From a virus, in IMG/VR virus record IMGVR_UViG_3300029267_002747, positions 1 through 64,000 of that record: a DNA stretch of 64,000 bases. The stretch is one strand, 5' to 3'. Below the pieces are notes generated by a model. That model saw only the letters and a list, made by a program, of their open reading frames with translations, did not search any database and was not told the origin of the DNA. Position numbers and translations under genes: made by a program. This document shows positions 15,562 to 24,699 of the stretch, piece by piece. How positions within the stretch are numbered: position 1 is the stretch's first letter; each line of letters starts with the position of its first letter.

Positions 15562-16779
15562 ATGAATCTGAAAAAATTACAAAGCTTCGCCTCTAGCTAT
15601 GAAGAAGAGGTCCAGAAAGCCGGAGCAGGGAACTCCAGATTTGATTTTCCTGGTGCAAAGGAAAGACGAAAATTCTACATCAAGGAAGTCCTTAATGTAA
15701 AAGGTGCTATGACCAGGAAAATTATATTGCTCGATGAACCCATCACATTAGCAGTTCACGAAACTGTTGTAGGGGCGGGTAAGAGTGGTAAAGGTCCATT
15801 CGCCCTGAAGGAATATCATCGATGCTCCAAATCCGAAGTGGATGATGATTTCAAAGTGGAAACATTCCAGGACAGAGACTGCTTCTGCTGCACTTCTCGA
15901 GTCGACAGTGTTAATCGACTTATCCGAGTGGTTATAATCCCCATCTTAGTTGAGCCGTTCCCTGTTATCGGAGATAGAGGCCCGTCTATGTACGGACCTA
16001 TGGTGTCACATCTTATTCTCCCACCGTGGGGGCACACCAAGAGTGTCTTCAAAGATATAATCTTAGAAAAGATGATATCCTACAAGGCTCAAAAGGGTCT
16101 ACGCTTCCAAGTCAAACGAGCCGAGGAAGATCCTCGTTCTATTGGTAATCATTGGGAAATTGACGCGATGGATCCAGTGTGGGAGCCAAAGAAAATCGCG
16201 GCTTACATGAAGGAACACCACGATCCTGAAAATGGTGTTAATCTTAATATTGCCTCTATAGATGCGGCATTCCCAATGCTCAACCCAGATCAATGGAAGA
16301 GCATACTCCAGAAGCATTGTGAAGTCTGCCAGGCCCACCCAGGACTCTGGAAGAATTTAACAGGTCTAGAGGCCGGAGCGTCCGGAGGGACTTCTCCTAA
16401 AACCTCTGGCGGAGATAAAGACTTAGATCTGAGTTCTTTAAACCTGGATGATGACCCAGATTTTGGGGACGATGATGATGACTCTAACCTCTCCATCGAA
16501 GAACGTATGATCCAGGCTGTAGGTATCAACAAAGATGCTTTGACGCCTTACGACGAAGATGAGGAAGAGGAAGAGGAAGAGACTCTAGAAGAAGAATCAG
16601 AGCAACCTCTGGTCCTCGAATTTGACGGCTACGGCTATCTGGATCAAGATGGCGCAGCTTATGAAGAGGACGGCACCCCAATTCTAAACGAAGACGGTGA
16701 ACACCTTGTTTACGAAATGGACGAAGATGAATTGGAAAGATTCGAAGAGGAAGAGCCTTTCACACTCCCAAAAGAATAG
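15562..16779 (+). CDS. Putative ssDNA-binding protein (gp32-like) with acidic C-terminus
   Basis: Position between primase and polymerase, a Cys-containing core (DCFCC near residue 110, CEVC near 255) and a long acidic C-terminal half (DDDPDFGDDDDD, DEDEEEEEEE) fit a T4 gp32-type single-stranded-DNA-binding protein whose acidic tail recruits replication partners. The assignment rests on context and architecture. The last codons form a -1 slippery heptamer with a downstream stem-loop, and the -1 frame stays open for another 106 codons, so a 510-residue form is likely. Confidence 0.6.
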   Translation: MNLKKLQSFASSYEEEVQKAGAGNSRFDFPGAKERRKFYIKEVLNVKGAMTRKIILLDEPITLAVHETVVGAGKSGKGPFALKEYHRCSKSEVDDDFKVETFQDRDCFCCTSRVDSVNRLIRVVIIPILVEPFPVIGDRGPSMYGPMVSHLILPPWGHTKSVFKDIILEKMISYKAQKGLRFQVKRAEEDPRSIGNHWEIDAMDPVWEPKKIAAYMKEHHDPENGVNLNIASIDAAFPMLNPDQWKSILQKHCEVCQAHPGLWKNLTGLEAGASGGTSPKTSGGDKDLDLSSLNLDDDPDFGDDDDDSNLSIEERMIQAVGINKDALTPYDEDEEEEEEETLEEESEQPLVLEFDGYGYLDQDGAAYEEDGTPILNEDGEHLVYEMDEDELERFEEEEPFTLPKE

Positions 16780-16801
16780 ATCCAGAGCCGCCAACTCTGG
16801 A
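16767..16801 (+). promoter_or_regulatory. Candidate programmed -1 ribosomal frameshift signal
   Basis: The heptamer C-CCA-AAA (16767-16773) is in the X-XXY-YYZ register with the ssDNA-binding-protein reading frame, two codons before its TAG. Seven bases later a perfect 7-bp stem (16781-16787 with 16795-16801) with a 7-base loop begins. Slippery site, spacer and stem are textbook for -1 frameshifting. Confidence 0.7.
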
Positions 16802-17093
16802 ACTATATCCTGACCCAACAAATGGGAATCTGATCTACATTGATGAAGGTGACGGCCAATTTCCTGTTGTTAAAATTCCTGGTCCCGGAGAAGAAAGCAT
16901 CTGGGTGTCTTATACAGAATATGTATTTGATCCAGAAACAGGCCAGAGGACCGGGGAAGTTCACAAAATGAGCTCAAATGAAAAAGAATTTCATAAAGCT
17001 CAATGGGAATCAACCCAAGCCAACATTGATACTGATGGAGATGTGGTTGGCAACTCCGACGCCGGAGACAACATCTTCGCCCCACTAAAATAA
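16773..17093 (+). CDS. -1 frame C-terminal extension of the putative ssDNA-binding protein
   Basis: This frame is open from the slippery site to the stop at 17091-17093 (106 codons) and has no ATG near its beginning; the first usable start is a GTG at 16905. Its composition (Asp, Glu, Gly and Tyr-rich phrases such as YIDEGDGQ, VFDPETGQRTGE) continues the style of the upstream acidic region. It is best read as the tail of a frameshifted 510-residue product. An independent 62-residue gene from the GTG is less likely, as is a frameshift mutation. Confidence 0.6.
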   Translation, partial: RIDPEPPTLELYPDPTNGNLIYIDEGDGQFPVVKIPGPGEESIWVSYTEYVFDPETGQRTGEVHKMSSNEKEFHKAQWESTQANIDTDGDVVGNSDAGDNIFAPLK

Positions 17094-17105
17094 TTATGCG
17101 GCATC

Positions 17106-17140
17106 AGGGGAGCTCAGACTAAAGACTCTGCAGCTCCCCT
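17106..17140 (+). promoter_or_regulatory. Strong hairpin in the leader of the DNA polymerase gene
   Basis: Bases 17106-17114 pair perfectly with 17132-17140 (9 bp). After a one-base bulge CAG pairs with CTG. No T-run follows, so it is not a clear terminator. Lying 21 bp before the polymerase ATG, it may regulate translation or stabilise the message end. Confidence 0.45.
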
Positions 17141-17161
17141 CAATCCTATAAGGATTATTAA

Positions 17162-19447
17162 ATGAGAACATTAGAAAAATTCTTGAAGGCTATAGAGAAA
17201 TCCAGAGTCTTCTCATTAGATACGGAATGTGAAGGAGTAGGTACTGGATCTGCTCTCGATACAGCTACAAACAAACTGACCCTAGTTACATTAGCGTGTA
17301 ACAGAGCTGTGGCTCATATAGAGCCTAACACCCAAATATCATTAGACGCTATTCGGTTCCTACTTACATCAGATTCCATCTGTGTTATGCATAATGCCGC
17401 ATTTGACACAAAAGTCCTTCACAGGCATGTTCTACCTATGGAAAAATGGAGAGTGACTATTGTGGATACAATGGTGCTTTCTTGGATAGTAGATCCTCGT
17501 GGAGCAGGCTCAGGTTTGGTCCCGGATCATAGGCTCAAAAAGCTAGTCAAAAAATACCTGAATTACACCATGGTAGAATACAAGGAAGTTACTAAAGAAC
17601 TTCCAGCAGCTCAGTGCAAGATCGACGCTCATTTAAAAGCTTCAAAAATCCACAGGTTACATGATGCCGCTAAGTTTGAAAAAGCCAGGGCCAGTCATGA
17701 ACGAAAGATCAGGAAACATAGGAGACTAAGAATCCAACCAAAATTGGCTGAGATTAAGGAAAATAAGATAGGTATGACTAAGAAGGAGCAGGCCGCTGCT
17801 CGTAAAGAGTTGAATAAATACCATAAAGATTTCCGCCTAGATCCTGATACGTTTCGGCAGCATATGAACAATAAGCTGAAAAGGTACCACAACCTGTATC
17901 TAGAAGCAGAGAAAGAACTTAAACCTGCGTTTATTGCCTACGCCGAAGATGACGCTCGACAGACTCTACGGTTGTATCGACACCTTGAATCTAAACTCAA
18001 AAACAAGGAGATGACTTGGTGGTCCTTCATTGAGAGCAGTGTGCTACGAGTGATCCTTGATACCGAGAAAACCGGGATAAGAATTGACAGAGCCAAAATT
18101 CGACCTCTGTACTTTAAGGTGCAGAATATGATTGATGCGCTTGGTGCAGATCTTAAAGACATGGCTCCATTCGATCTCAACCCAGATAGATCTCGAGATA
18201 TTAGTCGGATGGTCTACAACGTCAGAAAATTGATCCCGATTGAAAGAGCCGTCGAAACTAGGCCTTCCTTAAAGCGAAGGGCAAAAGACTCGACAGTTCG
18301 GGCAGAATACTCTATCGCGAAAAAGATTCTTTCTAAGCACGATAGTGATGAATTTGTCGCTAAGTACCTGGAGAGAAATTCCTTGAAAACGTTGCGGAAT
18401 TCCTTCATCCGGAAACTGGGGTTTGAACTTAACGGGAATATTCAGTACACCCGCTTCAAACCGACAGGGACGAAAACTGGGAGATTTACTTCCGCAAACC
18501 CATCCCTTCAACAAATTCCATCCAGGAACAAAGAGCTAGCGATCCCTATTCGAGAAGCTTTTATCAACAGACCAGGTACACAATTGATAGTCGCAGATTT
18601 ATCGCAAATCGAACTGCGAACTGCAGGGGTTGTTGCTAACGATCCATCTTTAATAGAAATCTACAACCGACATGAATTTGATGCAGAAGGGCTCAAAGTC
18701 TTTACTGCGGACGTTCACGAAGAGACTAGAATAGCTATTGGTTATGATGAGAGCTATAGGTGGCTTGCCAAAAATTGTAATTTCGGATTACTCTACGGTG
18801 GCAGTGCTGGATTGCTGCACCACCTGACCAAGATACCAGTGCCAGAATGCGAAGAAATTCGCGAGAAATTCTTCACAAAATACCCGGCCCTGGAGACTAC
18901 TGTTGATATGCTCGGATCTTGCTATAGAGGAGGGATGCGATCCTTTAGTATCCCGTTCTCTGGCAGGGTCAGGATATGGGACGGCTCAGCTGAAGCTTCT
19001 CCTGGGCAAATTTTCAACACAATGGTACAAGGATCAGCCGCAGACATGCTTAAAGCTCAGATCCATTATTTCTGGTGGTTCTGCGTAAGACACCGCCCGG
19101 AATGGGACGCACACATGCTGCTCCAAATCCATGATGAAGTTGTGTGGGAAGTGAATGAAGAATACGCTGAAGAAGCTGCGTATGCCTTGAAGTATGTAAT
19201 GGAGTTTCCCTGGTGGAAGCTGCCTCTACCTATCCAGGCAGATGTGAAAATTGGTCCAAATTGGGCCATAGGAAAACTAGATGAAGACGATAAGGATTAT
19301 CCTTCATTGAAACTCAACAAAGCCAGAATCTCTGCTGCCCAAGAATTGGTGCCTTTGGAGCAACCAATATATAAGCAATACGATGACGACGGTCCTGCTG
19401 GGTTAACAGATTATGGGCTCATAATGTTGGAAAAAGGCATAATATAA
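17162..19447 (+). CDS. Family A DNA polymerase with 3'-5' exonuclease
   Basis: All motifs of a Pol I-type polymerase are present. Proofreading: Exo I D20-T-E22, Exo II NAAFDTKVL near residue 80, Exo III YAEDDARQTLRLY near 260. Polymerase: motif A VADLSQIELR, motif B RWLAKNCNFGLLYG, motif C LQIHDEVVWEV. Exo II and Exo III are about 180 residues apart. The usual distance is about 80, so a basic helical insert of about 100 residues (KIRKHRRLR, KKEQAAARKELNK) lies in the exonuclease domain. No 5'-nuclease domain. The stop overlaps the recA start by one base (TAATG). Confidence 0.93.
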   Translation: MRTLEKFLKAIEKSRVFSLDTECEGVGTGSALDTATNKLTLVTLACNRAVAHIEPNTQISLDAIRFLLTSDSICVMHNAAFDTKVLHRHVLPMEKWRVTIVDTMVLSWIVDPRGAGSGLVPDHRLKKLVKKYLNYTMVEYKEVTKELPAAQCKIDAHLKASKIHRLHDAAKFEKARASHERKIRKHRRLRIQPKLAEIKENKIGMTKKEQAAARKELNKYHKDFRLDPDTFRQHMNNKLKRYHNLYLEAEKELKPAFIAYAEDDARQTLRLYRHLESKLKNKEMTWWSFIESSVLRVILDTEKTGIRIDRAKIRPLYFKVQNMIDALGADLKDMAPFDLNPDRSRDISRMVYNVRKLIPIERAVETRPSLKRRAKDSTVRAEYSIAKKILSKHDSDEFVAKYLERNSLKTLRNSFIRKLGFELNGNIQYTRFKPTGTKTGRFTSANPSLQQIPSRNKELAIPIREAFINRPGTQLIVADLSQIELRTAGVVANDPSLIEIYNRHEFDAEGLKVFTADVHEETRIAIGYDESYRWLAKNCNFGLLYGGSAGLLHHLTKIPVPECEEIREKFFTKYPALETTVDMLGSCYRGGMRSFSIPFSGRVRIWDGSAEASPGQIFNTMVQGSAADMLKAQIHYFWWFCVRHRPEWDAHMLLQIHDEVVWEVNEEYAEEAAYALKYVMEFPWWKLPLPIQADVKIGPNWAIGKLDEDDKDYPSLKLNKARISAAQELVPLEQPIYKQYDDDGPAGLTDYGLIMLEKGII

Positions 19448-20895
19448 TGGCAAAGCAATCTAATGCAAAATCCAAAGTGGAGGCTCCGACCACCCGACAA
19501 CCGGAGAAAGCAAAGGGTATAATTGAATCTTTGAACACAAAGTTCAAGCAGAGCTATATCTCCGATATCGGGGATAGAATTGTATCGTCCTTTGTGAGGT
19601 ATCCATCTTGGTTTATAGACTTAGATATTGCCCTGAGCGGCGGCTATATGTACGGCAAAATTCTTCAACTATGGGGTTATCCCCAGAGTGGGAAATCAAC
19701 TTTGGCGTACAGATTAGCCGCCTCAGCTCAGCAGTTTTGCCACAGTTGTTTCACTCCTATCGTTGAGTTCATGAACTTTGAGACAGGAGAAACTAAAACA
19801 ACATGTCTTTGTGGAAAATGCAACTCGGGTCAAGTCCTATTCTTAGCTACTGAGGACAGATTTGATTCGGACTGGGCGCTCTTAAATGGGGTAGATGTAA
19901 ACAATGGCTTCATAACAGCTTTAGCCCCAACCATAGAGATCGCAGCAGATATCCTGGAAGAACTTGTGATCCATAAGGCCTGTGATTTAGTTATCATAGA
20001 CAGCATGGCAGCTCTGATGCCAGAAAACTATATCGGAAAAGCTGTTGACGGACAGAAACTTGGAGCGCACGCCGCAGGACTCCAGAATTTCCTTAGTAGA
20101 TTTTTGAGCGCGAACTCGAAAACCGGTATGGAGATCGCCCCGGAAGTCCGAGAGACATTCAATAAACATAAACCTGGCCTACCTCCGCCACCTATCCGCA
20201 CGACCTTAATTGGCACAAACCAGGTAAGATCAAAGATAGGTGTCGCATTTGGTAGCCCAGATGTTCCTTGTGGGGGGCATTTCTTGAAGCACGCCATCAC
20301 CCAATCTATCCGAATGTTGTCACCCACAATTAACGATAACATAGATTCCAAACTTGTGACCGGTAACGTGCTGGCTGATTTCACCGGCAAAATAGACAAA
20401 GCCACAAACGGAGGATCAGCTGGCGGGAAAGGTACGTACAGAATATGGACTGATGATTATAAAACAAATAAAATTGGCGATACAGGCGAACCGGCCCGGT
20501 TACTCGCCTTACTGAAGTACTTTGGGATTATCCGTAAAGAGAAGAGTGGCTATGTTTTTGCTGGACGGACATGGAAAGCCCAAAAAGATATAAAGACTGC
20601 GTTGAACTATAAAGGCATGCAGTTATTTGCTCGTTGGGTCATCTTTTCCAATTACCTCAATGCGGCAGGAAAACTGAGTACTAAGTTCGTCGATTATGAC
20701 TACAACCCATATTACCGCATAGTTCAAAAAGGAACTTACACTTATGGCGAAGTCACATTACCAGAATGGGTCCTCGAACCCAGAGTCGGCGCTGGAAAAA
20801 GCGATGGCGGAAGTAAACCCGAAACTTCTGGAGGAATACCAGAAAAGAAAAGACGAGGCCGGCCGAAAAAGGCGAGAAGCGAGAGCGAAGCATGA
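19447..20895 (+). CDS. RecA/UvsX-like recombinase with zinc-binding insert
   Basis: This is a RecA-fold strand-exchange ATPase: Walker A GYPQSGKST at 77-85, catalytic-Glu region LATEDRFD (E136), Walker B LVIIDSMAAL, and L2-like sequence GTNQVRSKIGVAFGSP. Between the Walker A helix and the next strand sits a Cys cluster (C98, C101, C120, C122, C125) that looks like a zinc ribbon, absent from bacterial RecA. The C-terminal tail is low-complexity and basic (EKKRRGRPKKARS). It is translationally coupled to the polymerase and probably serves recombination-dependent replication and repair. Confidence 0.85.
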   Translation: MAKQSNAKSKVEAPTTRQPEKAKGIIESLNTKFKQSYISDIGDRIVSSFVRYPSWFIDLDIALSGGYMYGKILQLWGYPQSGKSTLAYRLAASAQQFCHSCFTPIVEFMNFETGETKTTCLCGKCNSGQVLFLATEDRFDSDWALLNGVDVNNGFITALAPTIEIAADILEELVIHKACDLVIIDSMAALMPENYIGKAVDGQKLGAHAAGLQNFLSRFLSANSKTGMEIAPEVRETFNKHKPGLPPPPIRTTLIGTNQVRSKIGVAFGSPDVPCGGHFLKHAITQSIRMLSPTINDNIDSKLVTGNVLADFTGKIDKATNGGSAGGKGTYRIWTDDYKTNKIGDTGEPARLLALLKYFGIIRKEKSGYVFAGRTWKAQKDIKTALNYKGMQLFARWVIFSNYLNAAGKLSTKFVDYDYNPYYRIVQKGTYTYGEVTLPEWVLEPRVGAGKSDGGSKPETSGGIPEKKRRGRPKKARSESEA

Positions 20896-21241
20896 CCCTC
20901 GTCAACGAGGAGATGATGGTGAAGCTATTGTCGCTGATCGATTAAAAATAGCTCGGCAACGATCAAGTGGTTCCGGGGAAATACACAAAGGTGATTTGAA
21001 ATCAGATAAGTATATTGGGTCTGTGAAAACAACAGATAATCCCAAATCAATGCTTACAGAACAGACTTTCTCAAAAGCCATTTCAGATGCTCTTTGCCAC
21101 AACCGGGAACCCCTTGTTATTATCTACGAGCCCAAACTAGACCGCATCACCGCTTATCTCCACATAGGTGGTGATGAATGGGAATCGTACACTGAAATAG
21201 AAATTTACAACATTTTGCACGGAGATCAGAACGATGATTGA
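20804..21241 (+). CDS. Holliday-junction-resolvase-like protein (PD-(D/E)xK fold), atypical active site
   Basis: The sequence GDDGEAIVADRLK...RQRSSGSGEIHKGDLKSDKY followed by VKTT resembles archaeal/phage Hjc-type nucleases, in which GD-x(n)-ExK-TT forms the active site. Here the expected Glu is Ser (GSVKTT), so catalysis may be lost or rearranged. The start is uncertain. ATG 20804 overlaps recA by 92 bp; an upstream ATG at 20744 has a better AAAAAGGA site but overlaps by 152 bp. Neighbouring RecA and helicase genes fit a recombination role. Confidence 0.55.
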   Translation: MAEVNPKLLEEYQKRKDEAGRKRREARAKHDPRQRGDDGEAIVADRLKIARQRSSGSGEIHKGDLKSDKYIGSVKTTDNPKSMLTEQTFSKAISDALCHNREPLVIIYEPKLDRITAYLHIGGDEWESYTEIEIYNILHGDQNDD

Positions 21242-21809
21242 CGGATATATGAACTTTGAACCAAAAAGTAAATACCAAACACCCCAAGATCCTGTTAAAG
21301 GCGTCGAAGAATTAAGACAAGCACTTCATCATAAAACGACGCCATCAGAACAATTTGATGATGTACCCGCAGATACACTGCTACAAATGCCCCCGGAATT
21401 GGCTGCGAAATACACCTCGATGGTACATTTCTTCGCATATAAACTCTTCAAAGTATGCATCGATAGCGGAAATGAAGGTTTGGCTTACTCTGTAATGACC
21501 GACCCACATTATCTGGGCTCATTAGGAATCAGGATTAAATATGCAGAAGGCGCAGAATACGAAGGGAAACCTCTAACTGAAAGACACTGTATAGTAAACA
21601 CATACAGCTGGGAAATTCCTTTAGCTGTTACTCGGGTCATGGACACGTTCATGAAAGAGCAGCATAGCTGCAAAACTGCGCCCAAAATTAAGGAAATCTC
21701 ATTCGGTCTTGCTGTGGAGGATGACGATGGATCTACGACATTCGTAGAATTCTTCGATTCAGACTTGCACTCTGCACCTTTTGATCTGTCTATGATGCCT
21801 CCTGTATAA
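21234..21809 (+). CDS. Hypothetical acidic protein, 191 aa
   Basis: The protein is soluble and acidic, with no recognised domain. The ATG at 21234 overlaps the previous gene by 8 bp; an in-frame ATG at 21249 is an alternative. It lies in the recombination gene cluster between the resolvase-like protein and the SF2 helicase. Confidence 0.65.
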   Translation: MIDGYMNFEPKSKYQTPQDPVKGVEELRQALHHKTTPSEQFDDVPADTLLQMPPELAAKYTSMVHFFAYKLFKVCIDSGNEGLAYSVMTDPHYLGSLGIRIKYAEGAEYEGKPLTERHCIVNTYSWEIPLAVTRVMDTFMKEQHSCKTAPKIKEISFGLAVEDDDGSTTFVEFFDSDLHSAPFDLSMMPPV

Positions 21810-21831
21810 CACAATAAAAAATGACCTAATT

Positions 21832-23112
21832 ATGAAAACTTCCATCTACTCAGAAGGTACAGTCAGGGTGAAAAACCCAGACTACAACCTTATCCAAAAA
21901 GCCAAAAAAGAACTGTCATACACCAGCAAATGGGAAGATGGAAGTTCTATTGAGGCGTACCAATGGGATCAACAGAAAAAAATCCTGAGACTTCCTCGGT
22001 ATTGGAAACATACACCGAAACCTCGGCAGCTTAAAGAACCTATGCATTTTGACAGTGAATATCCATTCCTGGGTAAGCTATTCCCCCACCAAGCAGAGAG
22101 TTGGCCGCATCTTAAGGATGCGCTCGATAAATTGCGAGGGGCTGTAGGGACTGCTCCCCCGGGTAGTGGTAAGACTGTTATGGGCCTGTATGCTATCCAC
22201 GATCTGTGCCCTCGACGAGCTATTATTGTCGTTGACACAGACTCAGTGAGACGCCAGTGGATAGCAGCAGGCCATAGATTTCTTGATGTAGAGATCAAGA
22301 AATTAAAATTTGATGCGCCTATTACAGAAGGCATATGGGTGACAACTTATGCCGCTATGGCTAAACACCCGGAACTCTGTCATGAGGCAGAATTAATGAT
22401 ATTAGACGAGGCGGATAAGGTGTCCGCCCCTAAATTTGTTAACACAATTTTCGGAATCAATTTCAGGATATCCCTGGCCCTTACCGCTACGCCAGATCGA
22501 CAAGATAACTTGGATATTGTATACCGAATTATGGCTGCACCTCTTTTGGTGCCGCTAGGAAGCAACAGCTTCACACCAGAAGTTCATATGGTTCCTTACG
22601 TGCATGATTATGGGTACGGAAAGTACCTCATGGGTAAGGATAAATTCCTCAGGATTTTGGCCTTATCGAAAAATCTTGAGAGAAATGACTGGTTGGTAGA
22701 AATGATATATCGGGCTCATCAAAGAGGTCGAAAAATCATTGGACTATCAAAATACAAACAACAACTTTACAACATACAACAACTACTTAAGGATAAACAT
22801 GGAATCAACGCCGGAATGTACACCGGAGACCAATCTCAATCAGAACTTGAGAAGTCAAAACAATGTAATGTTATCTTGGCTACAAGCCAAAAAGGCGGAC
22901 GAGGCCTCGATATCCCGGACCTCGACGCTCTTGTGCTGTTGGTCCCTCACTTGGATGCTCGACAGCAAATTGGGAGGATTATGCGGCCCAAGGGTAAAAC
23001 CCCGCAAGTCCTAGACCCGATTGATTACAATATAGCTAATTTAGAAAACCAGGCCCTGGCTAGAAAGAAAATCTACCAGGAGTCTGGTTATATTATCCAC
23101 CAAGGAGATTAA
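21832..23112 (+). CDS. Superfamily 2 DNA/RNA helicase (UvsW-like)
   Basis: Motifs are in order: a Q-like FPHQAESW, Walker A APPGSGKT (108-115), DEAD box LDEADK (192-195), motif III ALTATPDR, motif V-like SQKGGRGLDIPD and motif VI QQIGRIMRP. At 426 residues it is compact. Phage UvsW-type helicases branch-migrate recombination intermediates and unwind R-loops; the context beside RecA and nuclease genes fits that role. Specific orthology to UvsW is inferred. Confidence 0.85.
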   Translation: MKTSIYSEGTVRVKNPDYNLIQKAKKELSYTSKWEDGSSIEAYQWDQQKKILRLPRYWKHTPKPRQLKEPMHFDSEYPFLGKLFPHQAESWPHLKDALDKLRGAVGTAPPGSGKTVMGLYAIHDLCPRRAIIVVDTDSVRRQWIAAGHRFLDVEIKKLKFDAPITEGIWVTTYAAMAKHPELCHEAELMILDEADKVSAPKFVNTIFGINFRISLALTATPDRQDNLDIVYRIMAAPLLVPLGSNSFTPEVHMVPYVHDYGYGKYLMGKDKFLRILALSKNLERNDWLVEMIYRAHQRGRKIIGLSKYKQQLYNIQQLLKDKHGINAGMYTGDQSQSELEKSKQCNVILATSQKGGRGLDIPDLDALVLLVPHLDARQQIGRIMRPKGKTPQVLDPIDYNIANLENQALARKKIYQESGYIIHQGD

Positions 23113-23114
23113 AC

Positions 23115-23642
23115 ATGGGTCTTGTAAACAAACCTGTCGCTAAGGAACTTATACAAAAAGCAGGGGCTGTAGTCCTTCCAATAATTGGTCAATGGATGTC
23201 TAAGAAGTGGAAGGCCAGTTTTGGAATCCACAGAACAGACGAAAAAGGGAATCCAAGATCTATCCGATTAAAGATACAGAGAGGGAATGAAGAAAAGATT
23301 GTTGAGATATCGACTGAAGATATCATGTTCAACAAAGGTGAGGAAATTCGGAAAATAATTCTAGAAGCTGAATTTAAAATCCCTGACCCTTCCAAGGAAG
23401 AAGACGACGAAGACTCAAAAACTCTGGAACACACAGAGAATCTTGACAATGATGACCTTGAAGATTTTAAGGAGCCCGTAGATGAAGAACCTGTAGATTC
23501 TGAAAAAATGGAACCCAGTTTCTTTAATAAATTGGTCCGAAAAGCTGAAAGCTTCTTAGATCCCAAACCAGCTGAGAAAGAAAAAGAAAAGAATGAGCAA
23601 AAAACCGACGACGATGCTGGACCGGAAGTTCCAGAACATTGA
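23115..23642 (+). CDS. Hypothetical protein with acidic C-terminal half, 175 aa
   Basis: The start follows AAGGAG 2 bp after the helicase stop. The N-terminus (AKELIQKAGAVVLPIIGQWM) could be an amphipathic helix. From residue 95 the chain is dominated by Glu/Asp/Lys (KEEDDEDSKTLEH). No known family seen. It overlaps the next gene by 50 bp. Confidence 0.6.
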   Translation: MGLVNKPVAKELIQKAGAVVLPIIGQWMSKKWKASFGIHRTDEKGNPRSIRLKIQRGNEEKIVEISTEDIMFNKGEEIRKIILEAEFKIPDPSKEEDDEDSKTLEHTENLDNDDLEDFKEPVDEEPVDSEKMEPSFFNKLVRKAESFLDPKPAEKEKEKNEQKTDDDAGPEVPEH

Positions 23643-23817
23643 CTTTTTGACCAGAGATGGCTATGAAAAGGCGATAAACATCGTCCAAACTGAATTCAAA
23701 TTCTCTAAAGAAACTTCCAGGGATATTGTTGACTTATGGTTGGCAGAATCAGGTGCAAATTTGCCTTCCCAGAATGCACAAATTATCCCACTGAAAACAG
23801 AGCTTCATTATGGCTAA
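23593..23817 (+). CDS. Small hypothetical protein, 74 aa
   Basis: A small helical protein with no visible motif. Starts at 23593 or 23614 are possible; the first overlaps the upstream gene by 50 bp. The stop overlaps the next gene by 8 bp, which supports it being expressed in the operon. Confidence 0.55.
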   Translation: MSKKPTTMLDRKFQNIDFLTRDGYEKAINIVQTEFKFSKETSRDIVDLWLAESGANLPSQNAQIIPLKTELHYG

Positions 23818-24685
23818 AAGAATTAAAGTTAAATCAGCGGCGGCTTCTTTGATGGCCAAGCATAAAAACCTGGTGAGAAAACCGCCGCTTCCCACATGGA
23901 TAGAGCCGCCATTCAGTGTCATAGACTTAGTGAAAGAAGGGGCAGAACTGGTCTATGACAAAGAAGCTGAGATCCGAGCGGAGCAGAAGTTAATTGTACA
24001 TGCTTCTGAACTAGCCTCTTGGTGCCCCAGAAACTTTCTCTTCAAAGATAGAGAGATGGCTCGTGCTGCTCGGGGATTGGTTAAATTAGTCCCCAGTAAA
24101 GTTCCGGCCAGCACTCGGTTTCTCTTTGATCGAGGAAACGCCTACCACGACATGATACGAGGGTACATAAGGAATACAGGAACACTGTATGGCAATTGGA
24201 AATGCTTAGTTTGTAAGCACGAAGCCGAGGGGCTGGCCCAAGACTTCCTTGAATGTCCTGAATGCCGTAGTCCTCATGTAATCTATGATGAATTATCTAT
24301 GACTCGTGAATACTCCGGCATTACTGTTATGGGGCATTGTGATGCTTTCATAAAAAATGAGGTCATTAACCCTGTCGTGGAAATAAAGTCCAAAAATTCC
24401 AGATCTTTTGGGTACTTGGCTGTCCCAGATTCTTCGCACATTATTCAGATGCAAGTCTATCTGTGGCTATTCAGAGCCAGGGCTGGTTGCATTCTTTATG
24501 TCGGAGAAGATTGCGCAATGAAAGAATATTGGTACCAATGGAACCCGGAATTTGGTAAATGGGTCAATGAACAACTAAAACAAGTGTCAAAACTTAAGGA
24601 CCCACACAAAGCTCCTAGAGCTTGTATAAATGATGAATGTACTCAAGCCTCACGATGTCCGTGGCGCGAAGAGTGCTTTGAATAG
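23810..24685 (+). CDS. Cas4/RecB-like PD-(D/E)xK nuclease with Cys cluster
   Basis: Active-site pattern of RecB/Cas4 nucleases: H176-C-D178 then E191-I-K193, followed by QMQVYLWL (QxxxY motif). One Cys near the N-terminus (C72 in SWCPRN) and a C-terminal group (C272, C277, C283, C289) match the 4Fe-4S arrangement of Cas4/AddB-type enzymes. A separate zinc ribbon (C132, C135, C149, C152) is inserted between. It likely processes DNA ends for recombination. No CRISPR array or other cas gene is present, so this is a phage recombination nuclease rather than an adaptation module. Confidence 0.8.
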   Translation: MAKRIKVKSAAASLMAKHKNLVRKPPLPTWIEPPFSVIDLVKEGAELVYDKEAEIRAEQKLIVHASELASWCPRNFLFKDREMARAARGLVKLVPSKVPASTRFLFDRGNAYHDMIRGYIRNTGTLYGNWKCLVCKHEAEGLAQDFLECPECRSPHVIYDELSMTREYSGITVMGHCDAFIKNEVINPVVEIKSKNSRSFGYLAVPDSSHIIQMQVYLWLFRARAGCILYVGEDCAMKEYWYQWNPEFGKWVNEQLKQVSKLKDPHKAPRACINDECTQASRCPWREECFE

Positions 24686-24699
24686 AACAGGATAGAGAT

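Noticed and set aside
23810-24685. Cas4-like nuclease as evidence of a CRISPR system
   Set aside because: No repeat array, Cas1 or effector gene is present; phages commonly carry Cas4/RecB-like nucleases for recombination.
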